Source: Arthrobacter sp. V1I7 (lineage in GTDB: Bacteria > Actinomycetota > Actinomycetes > Actinomycetales > Micrococcaceae). Taken from it: a stretch of DNA of 64,000 nt. This document shows positions 15,424 to 25,352 of this stretch, in pieces; within the stretch, counting starts at the first letter, position 1, and every line of letters begins with the position of its first letter. A program made the position numbers and the translations under genes. Where the stretch lies: assembly GCF_030817015.1 (NCBI RefSeq), contig NZ_JAUSYS010000001.1, positions 2,914,001-2,978,000 on the forward strand, in the 5' to 3' direction. The notes under the pieces are model-generated. The model saw only the letters and a list, made by a program, of their open reading frames with translations, was not told the DNA's origin and made no database searches.

Positions 15424-17967
15424 TCAGCGCTGGACCGCTCCGAAGCGCTCATGGGCAACCGCCACGGCGCTTTCGCGGGCGGCAGACGCTTCGTCCGCCG
15501 TCAGCGTACGGTCCTCGGCACGGAACCGCAGGCTGAACGCCAGCGACTTCTTGCCCTCCTCGATGCCCTTGCCCGCATACACATCAAACAGCGCGACGTC
15601 TTCGAGCAGTTCGCCGGCGCCTTCGCGCAGGGCAGCGAGCACCTCTTCTGCCGGGACCTCGCCCGGCACCACGAGGGCGACGTCCTGCGTCGCCACGGGG
15701 TAGGTCGAGATGTGCCTGGCAACGATCACGTCCGCGGCGGCCTCGAAGAGGGCGTCCGCGTTGAACTCGACGGCCACCGACCGAGCCGGCATATCGTGCG
15801 CGGCCAGCAGCTTCGGGTGCAGTTCGCCGGCGTAGCCCAGGACTTCGCCGGTGCGCAGCGCCAGTTGCGCGGCGCGTCCCGGGTGGAACGCCTGGTGCTG
15901 ACCCTGGCTGATGACAATATCGACGCCGAGCACCTCGCCGGCGAGCCGGGCGATGTCCAGGGCGTCCGCCCAGTCCCAGGCACGCGGCGCGTGGCCGGGG
16001 GCCGCGGGGGAATCGTGGCCGGTCAGCACGGCCGCGAGGAACAGCGGCTGCTCCGGGACGCCGTCGTACAGGGCATCGAGCACCTCATCGCCGGGCTTGG
16101 CCCCCAGCGGCGGGATCGAGGCGGTGCCGAGCGTGTCCCCCGGCAGGAAGACGAGCCCGGCCTCGAACAGTGCCAGGTCGCGGAAACCGCGGGAGTGGTT
16201 CCGCTTGGCCGTATCGATCAGGCCCGGCAGGATCGAGGTCCGCAGGTAGCCCTGCTCCTCGCTGATCGGATTGGCGAGCTTGAGCGCCTTGCGCGCCACG
16301 CCCGCCTCGGGGCCGCCGAAGGTGTCGTTGGCGGCCTTGGAGACGAACGGGTAGGCCAGGACCTCGGTCAGGCCGGCGGCGGCCAGGGCCTGGACCAGGC
16401 GCCGGCGCTGCTGCTGGACGCGGGTCAGGCCGCGGCCCGGCGGCGCCACCGGCAAGGACGCCGGGATGTTGTCGTAGCCGACCAGCCGGGCGATTTCCTC
16501 GGAGAGGTCTTCCTTGGTTTCCAGGTCGTTGCGCCAGCTCGGGGCGGTGACCGTCCAGCCGTCGCCCGTTTTCAGCACGACGGCGCCCAGGTCCTCCAGC
16601 GAGGTGACAATCTGCTCTTCGCTGAAGTCGATGCCGATCCGTGCTGTGGCGAACGCCGCCGGCAGTTCGATGGTCACGGCGTCCGGTGCGGTGCCGACGT
16701 CGGTGCCTGCTTCATCGGCGGAACCGCCGGCCAGCTCGACCAGGAGGTCAACCACCCGCTGCGCGGCAATGCCCGCGACCTGCCAGTCAACCCCGCGTTC
16801 GAAACGCTTGGAGGCTTCGGAGGGCAGCTTGTGCCGGCGGCGCGAGCGTCCGATGGACACCTCGTCGAAGTGCGCCGCCTCGACGAGGACGTTCGACGTC
16901 GAATCGCTGACCTCGGTGGCGGCGCCGCCCATGACGCCGGCAATGCCGATCGCACCGGAACCGTCGGTGATCAGCAAGTCCTCGACGTCGAGCGTGCGCT
17001 CCTTGTCGTCCAGGGTGGTGATCTTCTCCCCCGCCACGGCGCGACGGACCACGATGTCGCCGGACAGCTTGTCCAGGTCGTAGCAGTGCGTGGGCTGGCC
17101 GAGTTCGAGCATGACGTAGTTCGAGATGTCCACCGGCAGCGAGATGGAGCGGATGCCGGCAAGCCGGAGGCGTGAAACCATCCACAGCGGGGTGGGCCGG
17201 GTCGCGTCCACGCCGCGCACGGTGCGGGCCACGAAGCGGTCGCAGCCGGGCTTGCCGTAGATCGGGGCGTCGTCGTTGAGCTTAACGCCGTGGCCGCCGG
17301 ACAGTTCAGCCGGTGCCTGCACCTTCGCGGCCGGATCCGTGAACGACGTTCCGGTGGCGTGGGCGTATTCGCGGGCCACGCCGCGGATGGAGAACGCGTA
17401 GCCGCGGTCCGGGGTGACGTTGATTTCCGCGGCCTGGTCGTAGAGGCCGAGGAGCTCCATCGCGTCCGTGCCGATCTCCGGATCCAGCCCGATCCGCGAG
17501 AGCACCAGGATGCCGTCGTGGTCCTCGCCGATGCCGAGTTCGCGGACGGAGGCGATCATGCCGGCGGACAGGTGCCCGTAGGTCTTCCGTGCGGAAATGT
17601 GGAAGTCGCCCGGCAGCACGGCACCCGGAAGGGTCACCACCACCTTGTCGCCTTCAACGAAGTTGTGGGCGCCGCAGATGATGCCCTGCACGCCGGAGGG
17701 GTCGATGCCGTCGCCGGTGAGCGTCTGCTGCTGGCCTTCGGGGACTACCCGGACCTGGCACCAGTTGATGGTCTTGCCGTTGGTCTGGGGTTCCTTGACG
17801 ATGCTCAGCACCTGGCCCACCACGATCGGGCCCTTCAGGCCGTCCGTGGGGCGGTGGACCGCTTCTTCCTCAAAACCGACCTTGACCAGCTCGGCCATGA
17901 CGTCTTCGGCCGTTGCGCCGGCCGATACCTGTGCGAATTCTCGCAACCAGGAAAGTGGGATACGCAC
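15424..17967 (-). CDS. pheT: Phenylalanine--tRNA ligase beta subunit
   Basis: An 847-residue beta subunit. From the N-terminus it has the RIPLSWLREF start, an EMAP-like tRNA-binding domain (about 40-155), the B3/B4 editing domain, B5, the catalytic-like core, and a C-terminal ferredoxin-fold anticodon-binding domain (RHISTYPVATQDVALVV to RFGAVQR). The start is GTG 17967, three bases after the pheS stop; the reading frame stays open upstream but loses family likeness. Translational coupling to pheS keeps the 2:2 tetramer balanced. Confidence 0.96.
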   Translation of the reverse strand: MRIPLSWLREFAQVSAGATAEDVMAELVKVGFEEEAVHRPTDGLKGPIVVGQVLSIVKEPQTNGKTINWCQVRVVPEGQQQTLTGDGIDPSGVQGIICGAHNFVEGDKVVVTLPGAVLPGDFHISARKTYGHLSAGMIASVRELGIGEDHDGILVLSRIGLDPEIGTDAMELLGLYDQAAEINVTPDRGYAFSIRGVAREYAHATGTSFTDPAAKVQAPAELSGGHGVKLNDDAPIYGKPGCDRFVARTVRGVDATRPTPLWMVSRLRLAGIRSISLPVDISNYVMLELGQPTHCYDLDKLSGDIVVRRAVAGEKITTLDDKERTLDVEDLLITDGSGAIGIAGVMGGAATEVSDSTSNVLVEAAHFDEVSIGRSRRRHKLPSEASKRFERGVDWQVAGIAAQRVVDLLVELAGGSADEAGTDVGTAPDAVTIELPAAFATARIGIDFSEEQIVTSLEDLGAVVLKTGDGWTVTAPSWRNDLETKEDLSEEIARLVGYDNIPASLPVAPPGRGLTRVQQQRRRLVQALAAAGLTEVLAYPFVSKAANDTFGGPEAGVARKALKLANPISEEQGYLRTSILPGLIDTAKRNHSRGFRDLALFEAGLVFLPGDTLGTASIPPLGAKPGDEVLDALYDGVPEQPLFLAAVLTGHDSPAAPGHAPRAWDWADALDIARLAGEVLGVDIVISQGQHQAFHPGRAAQLALRTGEVLGYAGELHPKLLAAHDMPARSVAVEFNADALFEAAADVIVARHISTYPVATQDVALVVPGEVPAEEVLAALREGAGELLEDVALFDVYAGKGIEEGKKSLAFSLRFRAEDRTLTADEASAARESAVAVAHERFGAVQR

Positions 17968-17969
17968 GG

Positions 17970-19031
<1,062 letters not shown>

Positions 19032-19240
19032 CTACTGTTCTTAGCTACGAGTCGGTTCATGCCAACGGCACGGCGCCATCAAAAGTGTTCTGGCGCTGGC
19101 CTTTGACAAAGGGCAGGGCTCCCCGGAATCCGTCCGGCGGGCGCTCCCCTCCAGTCTAGTTGAAGGCACCGCGGCGCCCGAACGGAACGGGGCTTCCGCG
19201 GACTTCCCACGGGCCGGGTTTCCCCGGCTAGCATGGCCCC

Positions 19241-19711
19241 ATGACGTCCGGACAACGGCTGCGGCAGATCGCGAACGTGCTGAACGGGTCGACCCCGCTG
19301 GGTTTGCTCCTCGCCGCCTCTGCGCGCACCCCGGTCCGCCGCGGTCCCCGGGGCCTGCTGATCGCCACGGGCTACCGCTGGCGCCTGCCGTTCGCCGGGG
19401 CCTTCACTCTCGGCAATGTGGTGCTCTTCCGGGTCGGACCGGAGCGGGCGCTGGCTGACCCGGTCCTGCTCCGGCACGAGGAGCGCCACAGCACCCAGTA
19501 CGCCTGGTGCCTCGGCGTGCCCTTCCTGCCGCTGTATTTCCTCGCGGCCGGTTGGTCCGTCTTGCGGACGGGCAACCCCGGCTCGGCCAACGTCTTCGAG
19601 CGGCACGCCGGACTGCAGGCAGGCGGTTATCCGGATCCGAAGTCTGCACCAACAACCACGGCACGGCGCGGCGGGCACTGCGTCCCACGAGCGGAACGAG
19701 GCATGACATGA
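19241..19711 (+). CDS. Small membrane-associated protein with an HExxH motif
   Basis: A 156-residue protein of no family I can name. The clear signature is LLRHEERHSTQYAW: H79-E80-x-x-H83 fits a zincin metal site, with E120 or H122 in NVFERHAG as a possible third ligand. One hydrophobic segment follows at about 91-107, so the site would sit at the membrane. The start of the molecule is basic and the last 25 residues are low-complexity. Its stop overlaps the SIMPL gene start (ATGA). A zinc protease role is inference from five residues. Confidence 0.6.
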   Translation: MTSGQRLRQIANVLNGSTPLGLLLAASARTPVRRGPRGLLIATGYRWRLPFAGAFTLGNVVLFRVGPERALADPVLLRHEERHSTQYAWCLGVPFLPLYFLAAGWSVLRTGNPGSANVFERHAGLQAGGYPDPKSAPTTTARRGGHCVPRAERGMT

Positions 19712-20361
19712 CAGAGAGCCCGAGGAGTATTTCGGTCAGCGGCGCTGGCAGCGCCGACGCCGCACCGGACCTGCTCACCCTCCTGGTCGGCGTCGAATGC
19801 CGCCGCGAGAACGTCGGCGACGCGTACGGGGACGCCGGACGCGTCTCCGCCGCGATCACGGCGGCGCTCCGGGGCCGGGGTGTGGACAGCAGGGACATCA
19901 GCACGTCCGGACTCAATGTCCGCGCCGAAGTCAACTGGCAGGAGGGCCGGGGACAGACAGTGTCAGGCTATCTGGCCTCCAGCATGCTCAGTGTCCGGAT
20001 CCGTGCGCTGGCCGCGTCCTCCACGATCATCGCCGAGGCCGTGGCGGCCGGCGGCAACGATGTCCGGCTCAACGGCCTCGAACTCGGCTTCGCGGACCCC
20101 GCCGCCGTCACGGCCCGCGCCCGCGAGGCGGCGTGGGCCGATGCCCTCGCTGCGGCGGTGCACCTCGCATCCCTTGCCGGAGCCCGCCTGGGCAGAGTGC
20201 TCTCAATCGCCCAGCACCCGGGCTATCCGCCGCCCATCCCGGTTGCCAGGATGCAGCGCGCCGTCGCGACGGATTCGCTCACCATCGAGGCCGGTGAGTC
20301 CAGCGTCAGCGCAACGGTGGACGTCGTCTGGGAACTGCTCGACTACGTCCGCGTCCCTTAA
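19708..20361 (+). CDS. SIMPL (DUF541) domain protein
   Basis: A 217-residue SIMPL protein. It opens with ISVSGAGSADAAPDLLTLLVGV, typical of the DUF541 beta strands, and carries the GVDSRDISTSGLNVRAE region. SIMPL proteins are usually secreted or envelope-located; here no signal peptide is visible, so it may be cytoplasmic. ATG 19708 is taken because it overlaps the upstream stop and begins the domain; the open frame extends upstream but inside the preceding gene. Confidence 0.85.
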   Translation: MTESPRSISVSGAGSADAAPDLLTLLVGVECRRENVGDAYGDAGRVSAAITAALRGRGVDSRDISTSGLNVRAEVNWQEGRGQTVSGYLASSMLSVRIRALAASSTIIAEAVAAGGNDVRLNGLELGFADPAAVTARAREAAWADALAAAVHLASLAGARLGRVLSIAQHPGYPPPIPVARMQRAVATDSLTIEAGESSVSATVDVVWELLDYVRVP

Positions 20362-20488
20362 CGCGCTAGTGCGTCGCCGGCCTGCCCGGCGCAAAGCACG
20401 ACGTCGGGCCGGCAGCGTTCCAGCGCCGCCCCGGCACCGCGTGGGAGCCGCCAAAGGCAAACAGCAACCGAATCACCCTCAGCGATGC

Positions 20489-20517
20489 TTGACTTAAATT
20501 AGAACATAGATTCGAAT
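20489..20517 (+). promoter_or_regulatory. Promoter with LexA-type SOS box before the radical SAM gene
   Basis: TAGAACATAGATTCGA (20500-20515) differs at 2 of 12 defined positions from the actinobacterial SOS box TCGAAC-N4-GTTCGA. TTGACT (20489-20494) is a good -35, and a weak -10 at 20512-20517 gives 17-bp spacing, so the box would cover the promoter. Confidence 0.65.
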
Positions 20518-20523
20518 GAAGGC

Positions 20524-21708
20524 ATGAGATGGGACGCACAGGCACTCACCCCGGCCGGCACGAAAACGGGCCGCCAGGTCGGGAACGGCCCCACAGCGGG
20601 CGGAGGCGCTAATGGAGGCGACGGATCCCCGGCCGCCCCGGCCACCGATGCACTCCTGCCGCTGCTGGGGCTGGTGCGTTCCGTGTCCACCCCTGAGTTT
20701 GCCGGGGTCACCTTCCATGAGGTCACCGCCAAATCGGTGCTCAACAAGGTGGTCGCCGGTTCCCGGATGCCGTTCGAATGGACCATCAACCCGTACCGTG
20801 GCTGCAGCCACGCCTGCGTCTACTGCTTTGCCCGCAAGAGCCACACCTATCTGGACTTCGACGCCGGCCTGGACTTTGACAGCCAGGTGGTGGTCAAGAT
20901 CAACGCTGCGGAAGTCCTGCGCCGCGAACTCGCGAAACCTTCCTGGCGTCACCAGCACGTAGCCCTCGGCACCAATACCGATCCCTATCAGCGGGCCGAG
21001 GGCCGCTACCAGCTGATGCCGGGCATCATCGGCGCCCTCGCTGATTCCGGCACTCCCCTCTCTATCCTGACCAAGGGAACCCTGCTCTCCCGGGACATCC
21101 CGCTCCTGAAGCATGCCGCCGCCCAGGTTCCCGTGGGGGTGGGCATCTCGCTCGCAATGACCGATGAGCATCTCTCCGAAGCCGTGGAACCCGGCACGCC
21201 CGGGCCCCGGGCGCGGCTGAAGCTCATCTCCCGGCTGCGCGACGCGGGGCTGCCGTGCGGGGTCATGGCCATGCCCATCCTGCCGTGGCTCTCGGACAGC
21301 GACGAGGCGCTGGATTCCCTGTTCGGCTCCCTCGCGGCGGCCGGCGCCACCGGCGTCACGGCCGGCGCCCTGTACCTCAAGCCAGGAACGCGCGAATGGT
21401 TCATGCAATGGATCGCGCGGGAGCACCCGCAGCTCGCCGGCAAATACCGTCGCCTCTACGGCGGCGGCTCCTATGCCTCGAAGGAGTACCGGGCCTGGCT
21501 CGCCGGCCGGATCCGCTTTTTCAAGGCCCGGCACGGCATTTCCGGCTCGCACGGCTTCAGCCACCGCGACCTCAACGGCAATCCCACTCACGATGATCCG
21601 CGGGACGAGGAAGCCCAGTACCCGGCGGGGAGCATCCCCGAGACGGCGGGCTTCTCCGGGCAGCACGAAGGCGTAGCAGCCCAGGCCGCCCAGCCGACGC
21701 TGTTCTGA
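20524..21708 (+). CDS. Radical SAM protein of the Rv2578c / spore photoproduct lyase-like family
   Basis: A 394-residue radical SAM protein. The 4Fe-4S motif CSHACVYC (C-x3-C-x2-C) follows INPYRG at about residues 95-107, and the barrel continues through LGTNTDPYQ and the GVGISLAMTDE strand. The M. tuberculosis relative Rv2578c has been called splB-like and is induced by DNA damage, which suits the LexA-type box just upstream; a photoproduct-lyase activity has not been shown for this subfamily. A Shine-Dalgarno sequence is almost absent (GAAGGC one base from the ATG), so the message may be nearly leaderless. Confidence 0.85.
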   Translation: MRWDAQALTPAGTKTGRQVGNGPTAGGGANGGDGSPAAPATDALLPLLGLVRSVSTPEFAGVTFHEVTAKSVLNKVVAGSRMPFEWTINPYRGCSHACVYCFARKSHTYLDFDAGLDFDSQVVVKINAAEVLRRELAKPSWRHQHVALGTNTDPYQRAEGRYQLMPGIIGALADSGTPLSILTKGTLLSRDIPLLKHAAAQVPVGVGISLAMTDEHLSEAVEPGTPGPRARLKLISRLRDAGLPCGVMAMPILPWLSDSDEALDSLFGSLAAAGATGVTAGALYLKPGTREWFMQWIAREHPQLAGKYRRLYGGGSYASKEYRAWLAGRIRFFKARHGISGSHGFSHRDLNGNPTHDDPRDEEAQYPAGSIPETAGFSGQHEGVAAQAAQPTLF

Positions 21709-21751
21709 CCCGACCTCCGTTCTGACCAGAGCCTGTTCTGCAGGCCGCCTG

Positions 21752-23125
21752 CTACAGGGCCTTCACCGCACCCAGGACCTTGGTCAGCGAGTCTTTCGCA
21801 TCCCCGAAGAGGAGCGTGGTCTTTGGGTCATACAGCAGCTCGTTCTCGATCCCCGCGAATCCCGGACGCATCGAGCGCTTCAGGAACACCACCTGGCCGG
21901 CCTGGGCGACCTCGAGGATCGGCATGCCGTAGATGGGAGCCCCCGGAGTGGACTTGGCCGCGGGGTTGACCACGTCGTTGGCACCCACCACCAGGGCGAT
22001 GTCGGTGTTCGGGAATTCCGGATTGACTTCCTCCAGCTCCCGGAGCGCCTCGTAGCTCACGTTCGCTTCGGCCAGGAGCACGTTCATGTGCCCCGGCATG
22101 CGCCCGGCCACGGGATGGATCGCGAAGACCACCTCGATACCGCGGGCCTCCAGTGCGGTCGCGAGCTCGGCAACGGTGTGCTGGCCCTGCGCCACGGCTA
22201 ACCCGTAGCCGGGGACGATCACGACGCGCTGGGCGTAGCCGAGCTGCACGGCCACGTCCTGCGGCGAGGAGGAGCGCACCGGGCGGTCGCTCTGAAGGGT
22301 CGAGCCCGCCGTCGAACCGCCGCGGAAGGCCCCGAACATGATGCCCCCCACACCCCGGCCCATGGCGGAGGCCATCGCCTTGGTCAGGATGGTGCCGCTG
22401 GCACCCACGAGCGTCCCGGCGACGAGCAGGAGCACATTGCCCAGCACGATCCCGGAGGCCGCCACCGCCAACCCGGTGAAGGCGTTGAGCAGCGAGATCA
22501 CGATCGGCACGTCGGCGCCACCGACGGGCAGGACCAGGAGCAGCCCGGCGGCAAGGCCCAGCACCAGCACTGCCATGGCCCAGCCAGCAGAACCGGTAAG
22601 GATCACCAGGACGCCGGACGCGATGGCACCGGTCAGGGCAGCGGCCATCACCACAGGCATGCCGGGGAAGAGCAGCGGGCGGGTGCTGATCAATTCCTGC
22701 AGCTTGCCCACGGTCACCGCGGAGCCGGCGAAGGACACCGCCCCGACCAGCATGGTGAAGACCACCGCCAGGCGCACCCAGGGGCTGTCGCTGTGGCCGA
22801 GTTCCAGCACCGCAACAAGGGCGGCGGACCCGCCGCCGACACCGTTGAACAGCGCGACGAGCTGCGGCATCTGGGTCATCTGCACGCGCCGGGCCACCGG
22901 GACGGCAACGGCAGAACCGGCGGCGATGGCGGCCAGGATGAGCGGGACGTTCTCCAGCTTCGCGGAGACGAAGACGGTGGCCACGGCCACGAGGGCGCCC
23001 GCGGCGCCGACGGCATTTCCGCGGCGGGCGGTCCGCGGCGAGCTGAGGCCCTTGAGCGCGAGGATGAAACAGACGGCCGCGGCCAGATAGAAAAGCCCCG
23101 TCCATTCGGGGGCGAGGAGGCTCAT
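21752..23125 (-). CDS. pntB: NAD(P) transhydrogenase subunit beta
   Basis: A 457-residue membrane subunit. Nine or so hydrophobic helices (about 10-260) are followed by the NADP(H)-binding dIII domain (VVIVPGYGLAVAQGQHTVAEL, then NVLLAEANVSYE and the closing TTLLFGDAKDSL). With the two PntA subunits it uses the proton gradient to drive NADPH formation from NADH. ATG 23125 overlaps the stop of pntAB by 4 bases. It converges on the radical SAM gene. Confidence 0.95.
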   Translation of the reverse strand: MSLLAPEWTGLFYLAAAVCFILALKGLSSPRTARRGNAVGAAGALVAVATVFVSAKLENVPLILAAIAAGSAVAVPVARRVQMTQMPQLVALFNGVGGGSAALVAVLELGHSDSPWVRLAVVFTMLVGAVSFAGSAVTVGKLQELISTRPLLFPGMPVVMAAALTGAIASGVLVILTGSAGWAMAVLVLGLAAGLLLVLPVGGADVPIVISLLNAFTGLAVAASGIVLGNVLLLVAGTLVGASGTILTKAMASAMGRGVGGIMFGAFRGGSTAGSTLQSDRPVRSSSPQDVAVQLGYAQRVVIVPGYGLAVAQGQHTVAELATALEARGIEVVFAIHPVAGRMPGHMNVLLAEANVSYEALRELEEVNPEFPNTDIALVVGANDVVNPAAKSTPGAPIYGMPILEVAQAGQVVFLKRSMRPGFAGIENELLYDPKTTLLFGDAKDSLTKVLGAVKAL

Positions 23126-23460
23126 CTGCCGTCCTCCCCCGCGGTGCCCCCGGAGCGGGGCCTGACGCGTGGTTTGGGCGCCTTGCGTCCGCCAAACATC
23201 TCCAGCATCCGGTCGGTAACCACGAATCCGCCCACCAGGTTGGCCGTCGCCAGAATCACCGCGATGAGGGCGATCGTCAGCAGCCACGGATCGCTGGCCT
23301 GGCCCGCGACGAGGATGGCTCCGACCAGGATGATGCCGTGGATGGCGTTGGCACCGGACATCAGCGGCGTGTGCAGCTTGCTGGTCACCTTGGAGACAAC
23401 TTCGAAGCCGACAAAGACAGAGAGCACCACGACAGTCAGCAGTGTGATTGGATCCATCAT
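23122..23460 (-). CDS. pntAB: NAD(P) transhydrogenase subunit alpha, membrane part (alpha-2)
   Basis: A 112-residue subunit with three to four transmembrane helices (about 5-90), ending in a basic, charged tail. This is the membrane section that is fused to the soluble domain in E. coli but is a separate gene here. The first of two adjacent ATGs (23460) is used: GGAGG lies 7 bases upstream and it overlaps the pntAA stop. Confidence 0.93.
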   Translation of the reverse strand: MMDPITLLTVVVLSVFVGFEVVSKVTSKLHTPLMSGANAIHGIILVGAILVAGQASDPWLLTIALIAVILATANLVGGFVVTDRMLEMFGGRKAPKPRVRPRSGGTAGEDGR

Positions 23461-24599
23461 TTCAGTGCCTCCATGGCGCTCGCGGTCGCGGCGTGCCGGA
23501 CCATGCCGGCATGGGTCAGGCACGCCCCGGCGACGACTTCGTCGTCGAAGTCCGGCGTGACCTGTCCGGCGGCGGTCATCAGGGCCAGCAGGTTAGCCAC
23601 GTTCTTGGCGAAAAGCCGGGAGGCGTCCGAAGGCATCGCGGAGGCGGCGTCCCGCAGTCCCACCAGGGTCACGGATCCGCCGGCAACCGGGATCTGGAGG
23701 TCCTGCCCGGCTTGAACACCTTCGACGTTTCCGCCGGATTCCGCGGCAAGGTCCACGACGACGGAACCGGCCCGCATACCGGCCACCATGTCCCGGGTCA
23801 CGAGCAAGGGAGCCGCGCGGCCGGGAATGGCTGCCGTGGTGATGAGGACATCCGCGGCCGCGACGTGCGGGGCGAGCAGCGCGCGCTGGCGCTTGGCCCG
23901 GTCCTCTCCGAGCTCCCGCGCATAGCCCCCGCTGCCTTCTGCGGCGGCGTCGAGGTCCAGATGGATGAACGTCCCGCCCATCGAGGCGACTTCGTCAGCC
24001 GACGCCGTGCGGATGTCGTTCGCCGAGACCCGGGCGCCGAGGCGTTTTGCGGTACCGATTGCCTGCAACCCCGCGACCCCGGCTCCGAGGACCAGGACCC
24101 GGGCCGGCGGAATCGTGCCGGCGGCGGTCATGTACAGCGGGAAGAACCGGGGATAGCGCAGGGCTGCCTCCAGCACAGCGCGGTAACCGGAGACGAGCGA
24201 TTGGGAACTCAGCGCATCCATGCCTTGGGCCCGGGAGATCCGCGGGACGAGTTCCAGCGCGAAGGAGGTGACGCCGGCGTCGGCAAGTGCCCGGACCGCC
24301 GGCAGCTCGGAGGCGGGCGAGCCGAAGCCGACGGTGATGGAACCCGGCCGCAGCCGCGCGGCGGTCTCCGGCGCCAGCGGCCGGACGTGCAGGAGCACAT
24401 CCAGCGTCTCGGGCGGCAATTCCGGAACAACCGTGGCCCCGGCCGTCGCGAACGCGTCATCCGAGTAACCGGCTGCAGTCCCTGCACCGCTCTCCACGGC
24501 AATCTGGAGCCCGAGACCGGTCAGCTGCTGCACCGTCTCCGGTGTGGCAGCGACCCGGCGTTCGCCCGCACACCGCTCCCGTCTGACACCGACCTGCAC
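23457..24599 (-). CDS. pntAA: NAD(P) transhydrogenase subunit alpha, soluble NAD-binding part (alpha-1)
   Basis: A 380-residue soluble subunit of the alanine dehydrogenase/PNT fold. It shows the N-terminal RRVAATPETVQQL, RISRAQGMDALSSQ (the substrate loop) and the Rossmann motif VLVLGAGVAGLQAI. The start is GTG 24599 with AGGAG 6 bases upstream. It leads the pntAA-pntAB-pntB operon; no regulator adjoins it. Confidence 0.95.
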   Translation of the reverse strand: MQVGVRRERCAGERRVAATPETVQQLTGLGLQIAVESGAGTAAGYSDDAFATAGATVVPELPPETLDVLLHVRPLAPETAARLRPGSITVGFGSPASELPAVRALADAGVTSFALELVPRISRAQGMDALSSQSLVSGYRAVLEAALRYPRFFPLYMTAAGTIPPARVLVLGAGVAGLQAIGTAKRLGARVSANDIRTASADEVASMGGTFIHLDLDAAAEGSGGYARELGEDRAKRQRALLAPHVAAADVLITTAAIPGRAAPLLVTRDMVAGMRAGSVVVDLAAESGGNVEGVQAGQDLQIPVAGGSVTLVGLRDAASAMPSDASRLFAKNVANLLALMTAAGQVTPDFDDEVVAGACLTHAGMVRHAATASAMEALK

Positions 24600-24720
24600 G
24601 GCCCACTCCTCTCAATTCGCTTCAGCGTAGTTCCAAGCTTCACGCTTTGGCGAGGGGCAGGCCTTGAGGTTGACCTGCGGCCGGGCGGCAGCCCGCTGTC
24701 CAGGCCGAGCGGCAGTGGGG

Positions 24721-25176
24721 TCAGCGCGCCGGCAGGGCGGGACGCCCAGCGTCATTCAGCACGGCCAGGAGCGCTTCCACTATGGGCAGGTCGGCCGGGA
24801 TCCACGGCAGCGCCAAAACCTCGGGGCGGTTCCCGAGGTCGATCCAGCGGAGCTCGTCGTGGTCCTGCAGGGGACGCGGTTCGCCGTCAACCAGCTCCGC
24901 GAACCAGACCCGCATTGCGGCGCGGTCGTTCAGCGGCCACCCGGAGGCGGAGCCGGCTTCGAGTTCGACGCCGAGCCGGACGTTGACGCCGAGCTCCTCC
25001 AGCAGTTCGCGGTGCAGGGCCTGCTCGGCCGATTCCCCGGACTCCACCTTGCCACCAGGGAACTCCCACATGCCGGCAAATTGCGGGGGCGCGGTCCGTC
25101 GCGCCACGAGCAGCCGGCCGGGGTTTTCCAGCGAATCCAGCACGGCACCACCAACGACACTAATAAGTCCAGTCAC
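24721..25176 (-). CDS. MutT-type NUDIX hydrolase
   Basis: A 151-residue NUDIX protein. The box GGKVESGESAEQALHRELLE...ELG fits G-x5-E-x7-REUxEExGU, with WEFPGGK before it, as in MutT-like (d)NTP or CTP pyrophosphatases. The likely role is clearing oxidised nucleotides, but substrate cannot be read from sequence. The start is GTG 25176. Confidence 0.88.
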   Translation of the reverse strand: MTGLISVVGGAVLDSLENPGRLLVARRTAPPQFAGMWEFPGGKVESGESAEQALHRELLEELGVNVRLGVELEAGSASGWPLNDRAAMRVWFAELVDGEPRPLQDHDELRWIDLGNRPEVLALPWIPADLPIVEALLAVLNDAGRPALPAR

Positions 25177-25352
25177 GACCCCAAGTCTAGGGCGATGGCC
25201 GGTTAAGCGGGAACGGCCGGTTAAGGGAGAATGGAGACGCCCGCCCTTCTCCGACCCGGAATACCGGGCGCGCCCCTGACGTTGTATAAATCAGATTTAA
25301 GATGCCGCGTTCCCTGGCCCACCGGGCGGGAACTTCCTCGAAAAGCAGGCGA

